From the NCBI RefSeq assembly GCF_013373065.1, contig NZ_JABXIN010000007.1, forward strand, positions 37,142 to 101,141: DNA of 64,000 nucleotides, written 5' to 3'. The notes beneath the pieces were generated by a model, which was not told where the DNA came from, made no database searches, and saw only the letters and a list, made by a program, of their open reading frames with translations. The stretch is from Algoriphagus sp. GTDB lineage: Bacteria > Bacteroidota > Bacteroidia > Cytophagales > Cyclobacteriaceae. Of this stretch, positions 56,182 to 64,000 are shown one piece after another; within the stretch, counting starts at the first letter, position 1, and every line of letters starts with the position of its first letter. The position numbers and the translations under genes are program-made.

Positions 56182-57507
56182 ATGAAACAGTTCTACTCTT
56201 TAATTCTTATTATTTCTCTTCTTGTATGCTCTTGTGGTCCGCAAGATCCAGTCGTAGGCGAAACGGAAATTACAAAATGGCAAGGAAATAAATCAGGAGC
56301 TGTTTCGATTACTTTTGATGATGGTATCATCAATCAGCTCACGATCGCAAAACCTATTTTGGATAGCTTAGATCTCAAAGCTACTTTTTACATCATTACG
56401 GGAAAAGTAGAAGGATCGGGAAAAGGAAAATTCATTGGGAGAGATCCCCAAGAAATCATTGCTGAGACTGCTCAAATACCTACCGACTCCAGTAACTTAT
56501 TTGAAAGGGCTTCCTTGATTGCCTTCACAGGTACTTCGGAGGCAGAGGATTATCATGCACGAATTGGGTCTTTATTTGAACAGGGGAGAGTGGAGGAAGC
56601 CTATGCATTGACCGATGAGGGATATTCAAAAATCCGAAGTGGTGCCATGAGAAATTCCGATGAAGTGGTATTTCATAATAATGTGGAGGATTCAACTACC
56701 TGGGAACAATATAAATCCTATTCGGCTCAAGGTCATGAAATCGCCTCCCATACCGTGACACATCCTCGTTTAGCCGTATTGGATGAAGTGAACTTGATGT
56801 ATGAACTTGAGCAGAGTAAATCGGATTTATTGAAATTTATTGGTGAAGAATCCATTTTCTCAGCGGAAGGTCCCTATGGGACAGAAAATGAACGGGTCAT
56901 GCATTATGCGCATCAAGTTTATCCTTCCTTGAGAAATCGAATGCCAGAGGATTGGTTGGAAGAAATCAATCGAGGGAGTGACCGCACCCCAGGTCAATCC
57001 ATAAAAGAATACGTTCAATGGCAGCGGGGACCCTTAACTCGAACTACGCCAGCTCAAATGAAAGCATGGACGGATACGGTTATGAATCATGACAATACCT
57101 GGTTGGTATTGGTTTATCATGGTGTAGAGAATCTCGGATGGGAGCCTAAAAAGCGAGCTGAATTAGTAGAATATTTTTCTTATCTGAAAAGCAATGAAGG
57201 TCGACTTTGGATTGCTCCATTTCGAAATGTTACCAAATATTTACGGGAAAGAAAAGCTACTACGGTGAAGGTAGAAGTAAATTCGGATATAATCGAAATC
57301 AATCTGACTTGTTCTCTGGATTCGAAATTATACCAAGAGCCCCTAACTTTAAAAACCTATATTCCGCAGGAATGGGTTAGTGTGAAATTGAAAAATGGAG
57401 AGGAAAGCCAAGACTTAGAAATCATGAAGGATGGAAAGGGGAGTTTTGTGATCTATTCTACACCTCCCAATTCTCAGGGAATAATATTGATGAACTCCGA
57501 AGGTTGA
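56182..57507 (+). CDS. Polysaccharide-deacetylase-family lipoprotein with large insertion
   Basis: 441 aa. A signal sequence ends at a lipobox-like VCSC (C18). The NodB motif 1 TFDDG is at 44-48 (metal Asp and catalytic Asp) and motif 2 SHTVTH gives the metal His residues H190 and H194. About 140 residues separate the two, against roughly 50 in usual NodB enzymes, so an extra domain is inserted (about 85-180). A beta-rich C-terminal domain (about 355-441) follows the catalytic part. The activity would be N- or O-deacetylation of a glycan. Target unknown. Confidence 0.8.
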   Translation: MKQFYSLILIISLLVCSCGPQDPVVGETEITKWQGNKSGAVSITFDDGIINQLTIAKPILDSLDLKATFYIITGKVEGSGKGKFIGRDPQEIIAETAQIPTDSSNLFERASLIAFTGTSEAEDYHARIGSLFEQGRVEEAYALTDEGYSKIRSGAMRNSDEVVFHNNVEDSTTWEQYKSYSAQGHEIASHTVTHPRLAVLDEVNLMYELEQSKSDLLKFIGEESIFSAEGPYGTENERVMHYAHQVYPSLRNRMPEDWLEEINRGSDRTPGQSIKEYVQWQRGPLTRTTPAQMKAWTDTVMNHDNTWLVLVYHGVENLGWEPKKRAELVEYFSYLKSNEGRLWIAPFRNVTKYLRERKATTVKVEVNSDIIEINLTCSLDSKLYQEPLTLKTYIPQEWVSVKLKNGEESQDLEIMKDGKGSFVIYSTPPNSQGIILMNSEG

Positions 57508-57527
57508 TTTCTTTTAGCCCAGAAGAT

Positions 57528-57713
57528 TTAGGGTTTTAGTCTTTTGCTATCATGGATTTTCTTTTTCAAATAGGCTATATATATCCATTGAATGATGAAG
57601 ATTAAGGGCCAAATAATAACAAAAATCCACACGTTGATTTCCTTGTAGGTCATCCCTAAAATATCAGAAAGCCAATACAGGAAATCTACACACCAATCAA
57701 AAATCTGATTCAT
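57528..57713 (-). CDS. Small membrane protein next to the two-component system
   Basis: 61 aa. An amphipathic N-terminal stretch (NQIFDWCVDFLYWLSDILGMTY) precedes one strong membrane helix (about 28-49, IFVIIWPLIFIIQWIYIAYL) and a basic tail. The length and the pattern Y-KEINVWIFVI look like conserved small proteins in Bacteroidota. It begins one base after the histidine-kinase stop, in the same direction, so it is probably cotranscribed. Function unknown. Confidence 0.6.
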   Translation of the reverse strand: MNQIFDWCVDFLYWLSDILGMTYKEINVWIFVIIWPLIFIIQWIYIAYLKKKIHDSKRLKP

Positions 57714-57714
57714 T

Positions 57715-59058
57715 TTAACCGTTGAAGATTAATTTGAAGGTTGTTCCTTCGCCTAATTGAGAGCGAACTTGGATGTTGCCTTTGTGGCGACGCATGATTT
57801 GTTTGGAAAGGCTTAAGCCGATACCCGAACCTTTTTTCTTGGTAGTGAAAAAAGGAATAAAGATTTTACTCAATGCCTCTTCTTCTATTCCCTTTCCGGT
57901 ATCACAAACTTCTAAGATGATTTTTCCGGCCTCGTCGATATAAGCCCGTAGTCGGATCAATTTTCTTTCTGATTCTTCCAAGGCCTGAATGGCGTTCTGA
58001 ACTAGATTGATGAGTACTTGTTCAATTTGGCTCTGGTCACCAAACAAGATTAATTCGGGTGGATCAAGTTCTTTGAGTAATTCGATATTGTGTGTTTCCA
58101 ATTGATGCTGGAAAAGTACCTCGAGCTGATCAAAGAGGTTTGCAAGCCGAATACTGCTGAATTTAGGTGCTGGTATATGGGCAAGACTTCGGAAATCCGA
58201 TACGAAGTTTATCAATCCTTCAGAACGTTTTTCGACCGTGGTGATCCCCATTAAATAATCTTCCAAATCGCTATCGGTAACAGGATCTGCTTGCTCCAGT
58301 TTTTGTTCGATATCAGTCTTAATTGTTCCAGCTAAGGAAGAAATCGGGGCGATGGAATTCATAATCTCATGCGTTAGAATTCGAACCAGGTTTTGCCAAG
58401 CCTCCATTTCCTTTTCTTCCAGCTCAGACTGAATGTTTTGAAGAGATACCAATTTGAATTGTTCCCCACGCATCATCAATTCAATGACATACACGGAAAG
58501 CTGCATGATGCCATCTGGGTGAGCAATTTTGATAAGTTCACTTCCTCCTGTTTTAAGCTGATGGATTGCTAGATGAAGTTCCTTATTGACCGATTCAATT
58601 TGATTGATATTACTGAGATCATCCACATTTAGGATGCGTTTTGCAGCTGTATTGATCAATTGGATTTTACCATCTTCCCCATAGGTGATCAGTCCAATAC
58701 TCAAATGCTTGAATACGGATCGGAAATAATGATAGTTGGCTTCTTTTTCAGCTTGGTCTTCCTTGAGTTTGGCAAGGATAGCATTGAATTCAATGTGAAG
58801 ATCATCGGTTTCAGTTCCATCGAATTTTACGGGATAGACTTGAGAATACTGATCCTGCTTGATATTGTCGAGAAAGGTTCGGACTTTTTTGAATGAACTT
58901 TCTGCATACCGAAGTAGGAATACCACTTGGATGATGACCAAAATTATGAATAGAGAGTTTATGAATACTCCCCATTCATCTGCGATGGAATAACCTAATG
59001 CAAATAAAGAGACTGCCAAAAGGGCAATACGCCCCAAAAGGCCTACCTTAAAGTCCAT
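57715..59058 (-). CDS. Sensor histidine kinase, NtrY-like
   Basis: 447 aa. Two membrane helices lie at about 8-27 and 30-49, then a HAMP-like/PAS stretch (to about 210) and the catalytic core. The phospho-acceptor His is H230 in LTHEIMNSI. The ATPase domain (about 330-447) has NLVQNAIQAL, DTGKGI and GSGIGLSLSK. It overlaps the response-regulator gene by 11 bp, so it is surely its partner. The sensing part is too short for a large periplasmic domain, so the signal may be membrane or cytoplasmic. Confidence 0.92.
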   Translation of the reverse strand: MDFKVGLLGRIALLAVSLFALGYSIADEWGVFINSLFIILVIIQVVFLLRYAESSFKKVRTFLDNIKQDQYSQVYPVKFDGTETDDLHIEFNAILAKLKEDQAEKEANYHYFRSVFKHLSIGLITYGEDGKIQLINTAAKRILNVDDLSNINQIESVNKELHLAIHQLKTGGSELIKIAHPDGIMQLSVYVIELMMRGEQFKLVSLQNIQSELEEKEMEAWQNLVRILTHEIMNSIAPISSLAGTIKTDIEQKLEQADPVTDSDLEDYLMGITTVEKRSEGLINFVSDFRSLAHIPAPKFSSIRLANLFDQLEVLFQHQLETHNIELLKELDPPELILFGDQSQIEQVLINLVQNAIQALEESERKLIRLRAYIDEAGKIILEVCDTGKGIEEEALSKIFIPFFTTKKKGSGIGLSLSKQIMRRHKGNIQVRSQLGEGTTFKLIFNG

Positions 59059-60430
59059 ATTTTTCCAGTCTTCTATAAAGGGAAGCCCGAGTCAATCCCA
59101 GTTCTTTCGCTGCTTTGGAGATATTTCCACCATTTTTATCAATAGCTCGTTGAATGGTTGTGCGCTCCATGTCATCCAAATTCAAAGTATTATTGGCCGG
59201 CATTTTTTCAGTAGCTGGTTTGGCAGACAGGAAGAAGAAATCCCTGCTATCCAATTGACTTCCATCGGACATAATGATAGCCCGCTCGATAGCATGCTGT
59301 AATTCACGAATATTTCCTGGCCAGGAATACCGCTGTAATAATTCCATGGCTGATGGCGTAAATCCATCGAGGGTCTTCCTATATTTTTGACTGTATATTT
59401 TCAAGAAGTGATTGGCCAATTGAGGAATATCATCCTGTCTTTCACGTAAAGGTGGTAGGAAGATTTCTACGGTATTGATCCGGTAGAGTAAATCCTGTCG
59501 GAAGGTGTTTTCCATCACCATTTCATGAACTGGCATATTGGTCGCGCAAATAAGTCGAATGTCCACAGAAATCGGCTTATTTGTACCGATACGAGTCACT
59601 TCGCGACGTTGAAGGACTGTCAATAATTTAGATTGAAGAGGCATAGAAAGGTTCCCGATTTCATCCAGAAAGAGTGTTCCTTGATCTGCAACTTCAAAGC
59701 GACCGGCACGATCTTCTTTTGCGTCTGTAAAAGCTCCTTTTTTGTGACCGAAAAGTTCTGATTCAAAGAGGGTCTCTGTGATTGCACCCATATCCACACC
59801 AACAAAAATCTCATCCTTTCTCAAGGATCGTTCATGAATTGCTCGCGCAATTAATTCCTTACCCGTACCGTTTTCCCCAAGAATCAAAACGTTGGCATCG
59901 GTTTGAGCAACTTTGTCAATGATGGAGAAGATATTCTTCATGGAAGCGGAACTTCCGATAATCTCGGTATAAGGTTTTTTTAGATCGGTTTGAAGGGCCT
60001 TTTGTTTCTTCTGCAGCTTTTCTACTTCGTTGTAACTCTCTTTCAGCTTTACAGCTGAGGAAAGGGTAGCAATCAATTTTTCATTTTGCCAAGGCTTCAG
60101 GATAAAATCTGTTGCTCCCTCTTTCAATGCCTGTACAGCCATTTCTACGTCTCCAAAAGCCGTAATAAGAATGACAACTGCCTTTGGATCAATTTCCTTG
60201 ATTTGCTTTAGCCAATAAAACCCTTCCTTTCCTGAGGTGGTATCCTCTCGGAAATTCATATCTAAAAGGATGACGTCGTAATTATTGTTATTGATCAAAA
60301 AAGGGATGCGTCTTGGGTCTTTTTCGATACTGACTTCTTTTGCATGCTTTTTCAAAAGCATTTTTGCAGCAAATAGTAAATCTTCGTTATCGTCGATAAT
60401 AAGGATTTTTCCCAAGTCTTGATTTTCCAT
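59048..60430 (-). CDS. Sigma-54-dependent response regulator, NtrC/NtrX-like
   Basis: 460 aa. The receiver domain (1-125) has phospho-acceptor D57 with acidic D13/D14 and a Lys near 112. The AAA+ domain (about 155-385) has Walker A GENGTGK (185-191). Its sigma-54 contact loop reads GAFTDA (232-237) instead of the classic GAFTGA, a change seen in many Bacteroidota relatives. The Fis-type HTH at the end has NISKAAKELGLTRASLYRRL. It heads the leftward pair with the kinase. Regulated genes unknown. Confidence 0.95.
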   Translation of the reverse strand: MENQDLGKILIIDDNEDLLFAAKMLLKKHAKEVSIEKDPRRIPFLINNNNYDVILLDMNFREDTTSGKEGFYWLKQIKEIDPKAVVILITAFGDVEMAVQALKEGATDFILKPWQNEKLIATLSSAVKLKESYNEVEKLQKKQKALQTDLKKPYTEIIGSSASMKNIFSIIDKVAQTDANVLILGENGTGKELIARAIHERSLRKDEIFVGVDMGAITETLFESELFGHKKGAFTDAKEDRAGRFEVADQGTLFLDEIGNLSMPLQSKLLTVLQRREVTRIGTNKPISVDIRLICATNMPVHEMVMENTFRQDLLYRINTVEIFLPPLRERQDDIPQLANHFLKIYSQKYRKTLDGFTPSAMELLQRYSWPGNIRELQHAIERAIIMSDGSQLDSRDFFFLSAKPATEKMPANNTLNLDDMERTTIQRAIDKNGGNISKAAKELGLTRASLYRRLEKYGL

Positions 60431-60593
60431 ACTTCAATTGTTTACTCCTTTTATGGGGAAAATAGTGCCAACTCAATTTAAGGCATTTATTTGGGTTTTT
60501 AACTGAATAAGTGTCCGTAATTGTACATAATTATATTGAATTCGGACAGTTTGTCCTGAATTTGTTCGGTTTTATCCCCCGGCGTATTATTTG

Positions 60594-60601
60594 TACCTTT
60601 G
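60594..60601 (+). promoter_or_regulatory. Bacteroidota-type -7 box upstream of the FKBP gene
   Basis: TACCTTTG fits TANNTTTG exactly and sets transcription start near 60607, 20 bp before the ATG at 60627. This rules out the earlier in-frame start at 60591. Confidence 0.55.
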
Positions 60602-60626
60602 TGGTAACACAAAACCAATTAGTATT

Positions 60627-61052
60627 ATGCAAGCAAAAAAAGGTGATACCGTAGCGGTACACTACACAGGAAAACTAGAAGACGGAAGTGTTTTTGATTC
60701 GTCTGTAAACCGTCAGCCTCTGGGGTTTACATTGGGCGATGGTAATATGATTAAAGGCTTCGATGAGGCTGTTCATGGGATGGAAGTCGGAGACAAAAAA
60801 ACAGTAACTATTCCAGCTGCTGAAGCTTATGGAGAGCGCAGAGATGATATGATGATTGATGTACCTCGTGCCCAAGTTCCGGCAAATATCAACCCCGAGG
60901 TTGGAATGCAATTGACACTTCAAGGAGGTAATGGACAGCCTATGCCTGTGACCGTTACTTTCGTAGATGAAGAAAAAATAACGTTAGATGCCAATCACCA
61001 ATTGGCTGGGAAAGATTTGATCTTTGAAATTGAACTAGTGACTATCTCCTAA
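60627..61052 (+). CDS. FKBP-type peptidyl-prolyl isomerase, SlyD-like
   Basis: 141 aa from ATG 60627. FKBP fold with an inserted flap: AVHYTGKLEDGSVFDSS near 10-26, PLGFTLGDG near 31, and VPRAQVPANI near 76 in the IF domain of SlyD-type enzymes. The C-terminal strand LIFEIELV closes the barrel. No His-rich tail, unlike E. coli SlyD. Role: proline isomerase/chaperone in the cytoplasm. Its own promoter lies upstream. A bidirectional terminator follows. Confidence 0.93.
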   Translation: MQAKKGDTVAVHYTGKLEDGSVFDSSVNRQPLGFTLGDGNMIKGFDEAVHGMEVGDKKTVTIPAAEAYGERRDDMMIDVPRAQVPANINPEVGMQLTLQGGNGQPMPVTVTFVDEEKITLDANHQLAGKDLIFEIELVTIS

Positions 61053-61068
61053 TTCAAGTCAGGTTTAA

Positions 61069-61104
61069 AAAACGGCCGGGAAATGAATATTTTCCGGCTT
61101 TTTT
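61069..61104. terminator. Bidirectional terminator
   Basis: GCCGGGAAA (61075-61083) pairs with TTTTCCGGC (61090-61098, one G-T pair), with A-runs on the left and T-runs on the right. It serves the FKBP gene and the convergent leftward gene. Confidence 0.85.
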
Positions 61105-61933
61105 ATTGCAATTCTTTTAGGGATTCGGGAATGGGGTAGACTTCTATTTTTTCAGAATGAATCAGTAAAAAAACTGTTTGACCTACAAGTGCATAGCTTC
61201 CAGCCTGAGTTTTCAAAGGTTGAATTTCTTCAACAGTTCGACTTGATAAATTAAAACCCATTAAATACCCATTTTCAAGCCAAAGCAAGTAATCTTTATA
61301 TAGGCTCAGTTTCGTTAGTTGAGGAAGTTTCAGGTCAAGTAGTAGATTACCTTGATTATCAAAAATCAATACCCCTTCATCTGGGATTAGTGCGAACACC
61401 CGATTTTTATATTCTTTTAAGGCAGAAATTTGAAGGTTTTTGACAGAGGTGATCAGATTTAGAGGTTGAACATCCAAAATGAGATTTCTCAAATAATCCA
61501 TCCGTTTAAGTGAGAGATCGGATTCATCCCATACCCAAACAATATTGTTATTTCCCAAAGTAGCAGCCTTAGCCAAATTGACTGAGGCATCCAAAAAGTT
61601 ACGTTCAGCGATTGGATTTAGAAAACGATCCAGAATACGGTATTCTTGCAGATCTTCAGAAAAGGAAAAAATTGTCACGCTCCAAGCGGCCTCCAGTTGG
61701 CTGAGCTTGGCCTGGCGAGCCGGTGAAAAATAGTTTTGTTGCTTTCCGGAAGTATTAAAAAGAAAAATATCCCCTTGAGGATTACTCACATAAATTTGGT
61801 CCCGGGTATCCAATGAAACCTGATCTAATTCCTGAAGGGGGATTTCAGCAATCGGTTTGCTCAATGCATCTTCCACTTGGGAAAAAACTCCCCAATTGAT
61901 CCAAAAGAATACAAAAGAAAGAACCCATCTCAT
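61103..61933 (-). CDS. Secreted beta-propeller-like protein of unknown function
   Basis: 276 aa. The signal peptide ends near VFSQVE (about 20). The mature part is a series of short strands such as QVSLDTRDQIYVSNP, FLFNTSGKQ, LIPDEGVLIFDNQGNLLLDL and LLWLENGYLMGFNL, typical of propeller or NHL-like folds. No catalytic motif is seen. It overlaps lpxH by 4 bp and is cotranscribed with it. I do not recognise the family. Confidence 0.65.
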   Translation of the reverse strand: MRWVLSFVFFWINWGVFSQVEDALSKPIAEIPLQELDQVSLDTRDQIYVSNPQGDIFLFNTSGKQQNYFSPARQAKLSQLEAAWSVTIFSFSEDLQEYRILDRFLNPIAERNFLDASVNLAKAATLGNNNIVWVWDESDLSLKRMDYLRNLILDVQPLNLITSVKNLQISALKEYKNRVFALIPDEGVLIFDNQGNLLLDLKLPQLTKLSLYKDYLLWLENGYLMGFNLSSRTVEEIQPLKTQAGSYALVGQTVFLLIHSEKIEVYPIPESLKELQ

Positions 61934-62706
61934 TTTTCAAAACGTAATAGTTTGGCTTTGTGCCCATCGAATTCCAAATAGGTATATTGACTTACCCATT
62001 CTCCTAGGTTGTAATAGGTAGAATTCTTCCCAACCTCCAATTCCAAGGGCAGGTGCCTATGTCCGAAGATGTAAAAATCGTGATGTTTCCGCTTCTCGAT
62101 TTCCTTGCAGTATTGCCAAAGCCATTCGTCTTCTCCCAAAAAATGATTTTCATTTTTCTCAATATTGGAAATTCGGCTACTGCTGGACCAGGCTTTTGCA
62201 AGTTTGATTCCTAAATCCGGATGAAACCATCTGAAGAGCCATTGAGCAAGTGGGTTTGTAAAAACCTTTTTCAAAAGTTTGTACTTCTTATCCCCGGGAC
62301 CCAAACCATCACCATGGCCTACCAAAATCCGTTTTTCATTGACTACAATTTCGATGGGGTGATGGTAAACAGGGATTCCTAATTGCTCGGTGAAATAATC
62401 CTTCATCCAGAGGTCATGATTCCCCGTGAAAAACAGAATTGGGATTTTTTTCTCTCTTAATTGATGGATCTTGGAAATGAAAGGAATGAAACCTTTGGGG
62501 ATTACCTCCTTGTATTCAAACCAAAAGTCAAAGATGTCACCAACCAAAAAGATAGCAGCCGCCTCATCTTGGATTTGATCTAGCCAACGGATGATTTTTT
62601 GTTCTCTGTCTAGACTTTCTTGCTCGTTGGGAGCACCTAAATGAAAGTCAGATGCGAAAAATAACTTCTTATCCTGTAATTGATAATTGAATGGTTCCAG
62701 AGACAT
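61930..62706 (-). CDS. lpxH: UDP-2,3-diacylglucosamine diphosphatase LpxH-like
   Basis: 258 aa calcineurin-fold phosphoesterase. The metal ligands appear in DFHLG near 21, GDIFDFW near 56, GNHD near 97, GHGDGLGPGDK near 131 and GHRHLP near 217. LpxH removes UMP from UDP-2,3-diacylglucosamine in lipid A synthesis. Bacteroidota use LpxH or close relatives, and this length fits. The next gene overlaps it by 4 bp. Confidence 0.85.
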   Translation of the reverse strand: MSLEPFNYQLQDKKLFFASDFHLGAPNEQESLDREQKIIRWLDQIQDEAAAIFLVGDIFDFWFEYKEVIPKGFIPFISKIHQLREKKIPILFFTGNHDLWMKDYFTEQLGIPVYHHPIEIVVNEKRILVGHGDGLGPGDKKYKLLKKVFTNPLAQWLFRWFHPDLGIKLAKAWSSSSRISNIEKNENHFLGEDEWLWQYCKEIEKRKHHDFYIFGHRHLPLELEVGKNSTYYNLGEWVSQYTYLEFDGHKAKLLRFEK

Positions 62707-62730
62707 GCGGAAAGATAGAACTAGAAGTGC

Positions 62731-62762
62731 AAAAATAAAAAGTCCTGATTGCTCAGGACTTT
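62731..62762 (-). terminator. Terminator of ftsH
   Basis: A 10-bp perfect stem AAAGTCCTGA/TCAGGACTTT with a four-base loop and a T-rich run on the minus strand. It begins 20 bp past the ftsH stop. Confidence 0.92.
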
Positions 62763-62781
62763 CTTTTAAGTAGATTTAAAG

Positions 62782-64000
62782 TTATTCGGAAGGTTTTTCT
62801 TCACTACCAGTTTCAGCAACTGGTTCTTTTTTCTCCTTTTTTTTAGGTTTCTCAGATTCCTTTTCTGATTTAGGCTCTTTTTCTTCCTTTACTCCTTCCT
62901 GTTTGGTTTCCGCAGTTTCCTTTTTGCCACTAGTGTAGGCCTGGTAAGTAGTTTCCTTTGCAAATGGTCGTTTCCCGATAAGTTTTTCCAAATCTGATTG
63001 GAAAATTATTTCTTTCTCAAGAAGTTCTTTTGCCAAGGTCTCTAACTCATTTCTTCTTTCTCGGAGAAGATCTAGGGTTCGCTGATAAGCAAAATCAATA
63101 AGCTTATGAACTTCCTTGTCAATCAATTCTGCAGTAGCTTCAGAATAAGGCTTGGTCATTTTGTAGCCATCACTCTTGCTGTCATAGAAGGATACATTCC
63201 CCAACTTCTCATTCATACCGTAAATAGATACGATTGAATAAGCCATTTTTGTAATGCGCTCCAAGTCACTCAATGCTCCGGTTGAGATTTTACCAAAAAC
63301 AATCTCCTCGGCTGCACGACCACCCAAGGTCATACACATCTCATCGATCAACTGTTCTGTTTGATATAGGAATTGTTCCTTGGGAAGGTATTGGGCATAA
63401 CCCAAAGCTGCTACACCTCGAGGAACAATAGATACTTTTACCAAAGGATCTGCATGCTCCAAAAACCATCCTGCAACCGCATGACCGGCTTCATGGTAGG
63501 CTACAATTTTCTTCTCTTCAGGAGAAATAATCTTGTTTTTCTTTTCCAATCCACCAATTACTCGGTCAATAGCGTCCTGGAAATCCTGCATGTCTACCGC
63601 AGTCTTATTGCGTCGGGCAGCGATTAGGGCTGCTTCATTGCAGACGTTGGCGATTTCAGCACCTGCAAATCCAGGTGTTTGAGCGGCCAATTTTTTAGCG
63701 TCTACATCCTCGGAAATTTTGATCGGCTTTAAGTGTACTTTGAAAATTGCCTCTCGTCCGGCGATGTCAGGCTTGTCAATGGAAATCTGTCGATCAAAAC
63801 GACCTGGTCTTAGAAGAGCACTATCCAATACATCCGGACGGTTAGTAGCTGCCAAGACAATAACTCCGGAGTCTGTTCCGAATCCATCCATTTCTACCAA
63901 TAGAGAATTTAGGGTGTTCTCTCGTTCATCATTTGAACCAGGCATCTGACCTTTTCCGCGGGATCGTCCGATCGCATCAATCTCATCAATAAAGATGATA
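62782..64000 (-). CDS. ftsH: ATP-dependent zinc metalloprotease FtsH (5' part outside window)
   Basis: About 406 residues read from the window edge to the stop. It degrades damaged membrane and short-lived cytoplasmic proteins. The part seen begins in the AAA domain with the Walker [16 protein letters not shown], then the second region of homology with RPGRFDRQ, then the M41 protease with the zinc site HEAGH. The C-terminus is a long lysine/glutamate-rich tail (about 60 residues), a common variation in Bacteroidota. The N-terminal membrane part lies beyond base 64000. Confidence 0.97.
   Translation of the reverse strand, partial: IIFIDEIDAIGRSRGKGQMPGSNDERENTLNSLLVEMDGFGTDSGVIVLAATNRPDVLDSALLRPGRFDRQISIDKPDIAGREAIFKVHLKPIKISEDVDAKKLAAQTPGFAGAEIANVCNEAALIAARRNKTAVDMQDFQDAIDRVIGGLEKKNKIISPEEKKIVAYHEAGHAVAGWFLEHADPLVKVSIVPRGVAALGYAQYLPKEQFLYQTEQLIDEMCMTLGGRAAEEIVFGKISTGALSDLERITKMAYSIVSIYGMNEKLGNVSFYDSKSDGYKMTKPYSEATAELIDKEVHKLIDFAYQRTLDLLRERRNELETLAKELLEKEIIFQSDLEKLIGKRPFAKETTYQAYTSGKKETAETKQEGVKEEKEPKSEKESEKPKKKEKKEPVAETGSEEKPSE

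Overview
The window reads as chromosomal DNA of a Bacteroidota bacterium, most likely Cytophagales and close to Cyclobacteriaceae (Algoriphagus-like). The reasons are a PorV2/PorU2 pair of the type IX secretion system with a C-terminal sorting domain, TANNTTTG-type -7 promoter boxes, few purine-rich ribosome sites, many outer-membrane barrel and loosely lipobox-bearing proteins, TVP38, and a GH63-like glucosidase. The genus is an inference, not a database result.

Left region (1-8655), accessory island. A type I restriction-modification cassette runs leftward as hsdM, hsdS, a PrrC-like ATPase/anticodon nuclease candidate, and hsdR (cut by the window edge). This is the gene order of the E. coli prr locus, in which PrrC is a tRNA-cutting fail-safe for the restriction enzyme. 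hsdS carries three tandem 12-bp units in its central spacer, which could change the target spacing by slippage. A 980-bp non-coding stretch follows and holds a highly structured, promoter-preceded segment: a possible group II intron 5' remnant or a free-standing RNA. Next come a Sak4/AAA_24-type phage recombination ATPase and a tyrosine integrase. The integrase lies just beyond the 3' end of tRNA-Asn(GTT), a classic island integration site.

Core region with small accessory inserts (8656-24874). It holds membrane and secreted proteins of unknown role, a CtlX-like amidinotransferase-fold hydrolase, and a REP-associated tyrosine transposase with four flanking hairpin palindromes. These are followed by purB, a ferredoxin-type reductase, and an operon of ECF sigma factor, membrane anti-sigma candidate, two paralogous barrels and a DUF4097 protein. 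A beta-CASP metallo-hydrolase and a PadR/PspC envelope-stress pair close the region.

Middle (25221-47538). porV2 and porU2 overlap as one transcription unit. Then come a TVP38 membrane protein, a cystathionine gamma-synthase-like enzyme, a helical unknown, an Smr protein and a photolyase. A giant tamB (TTG start) is divergent from tsaD and shares one base with it. tsaD is followed by smpB, a C40-like protein lacking the active-site Cys, an HNH endonuclease and a small secreted protein. rnhB overlaps a GH63-like glucosidase.

Right (47895-64000). The genes are a DPP-IV-type peptidase, katG, an exported methyltransferase-like protein, a Tat-type phosphoesterase, a Tat-type Gfo/Idh/MocA oxidoreductase and a polysaccharide deacetylase with a large insertion. 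An NtrY/NtrX-like two-component pair with a small membrane protein follows, then an FKBP isomerase, a secreted unknown, lpxH and the 3' part of ftsH. Strong stem-loop terminators separate many of these units.
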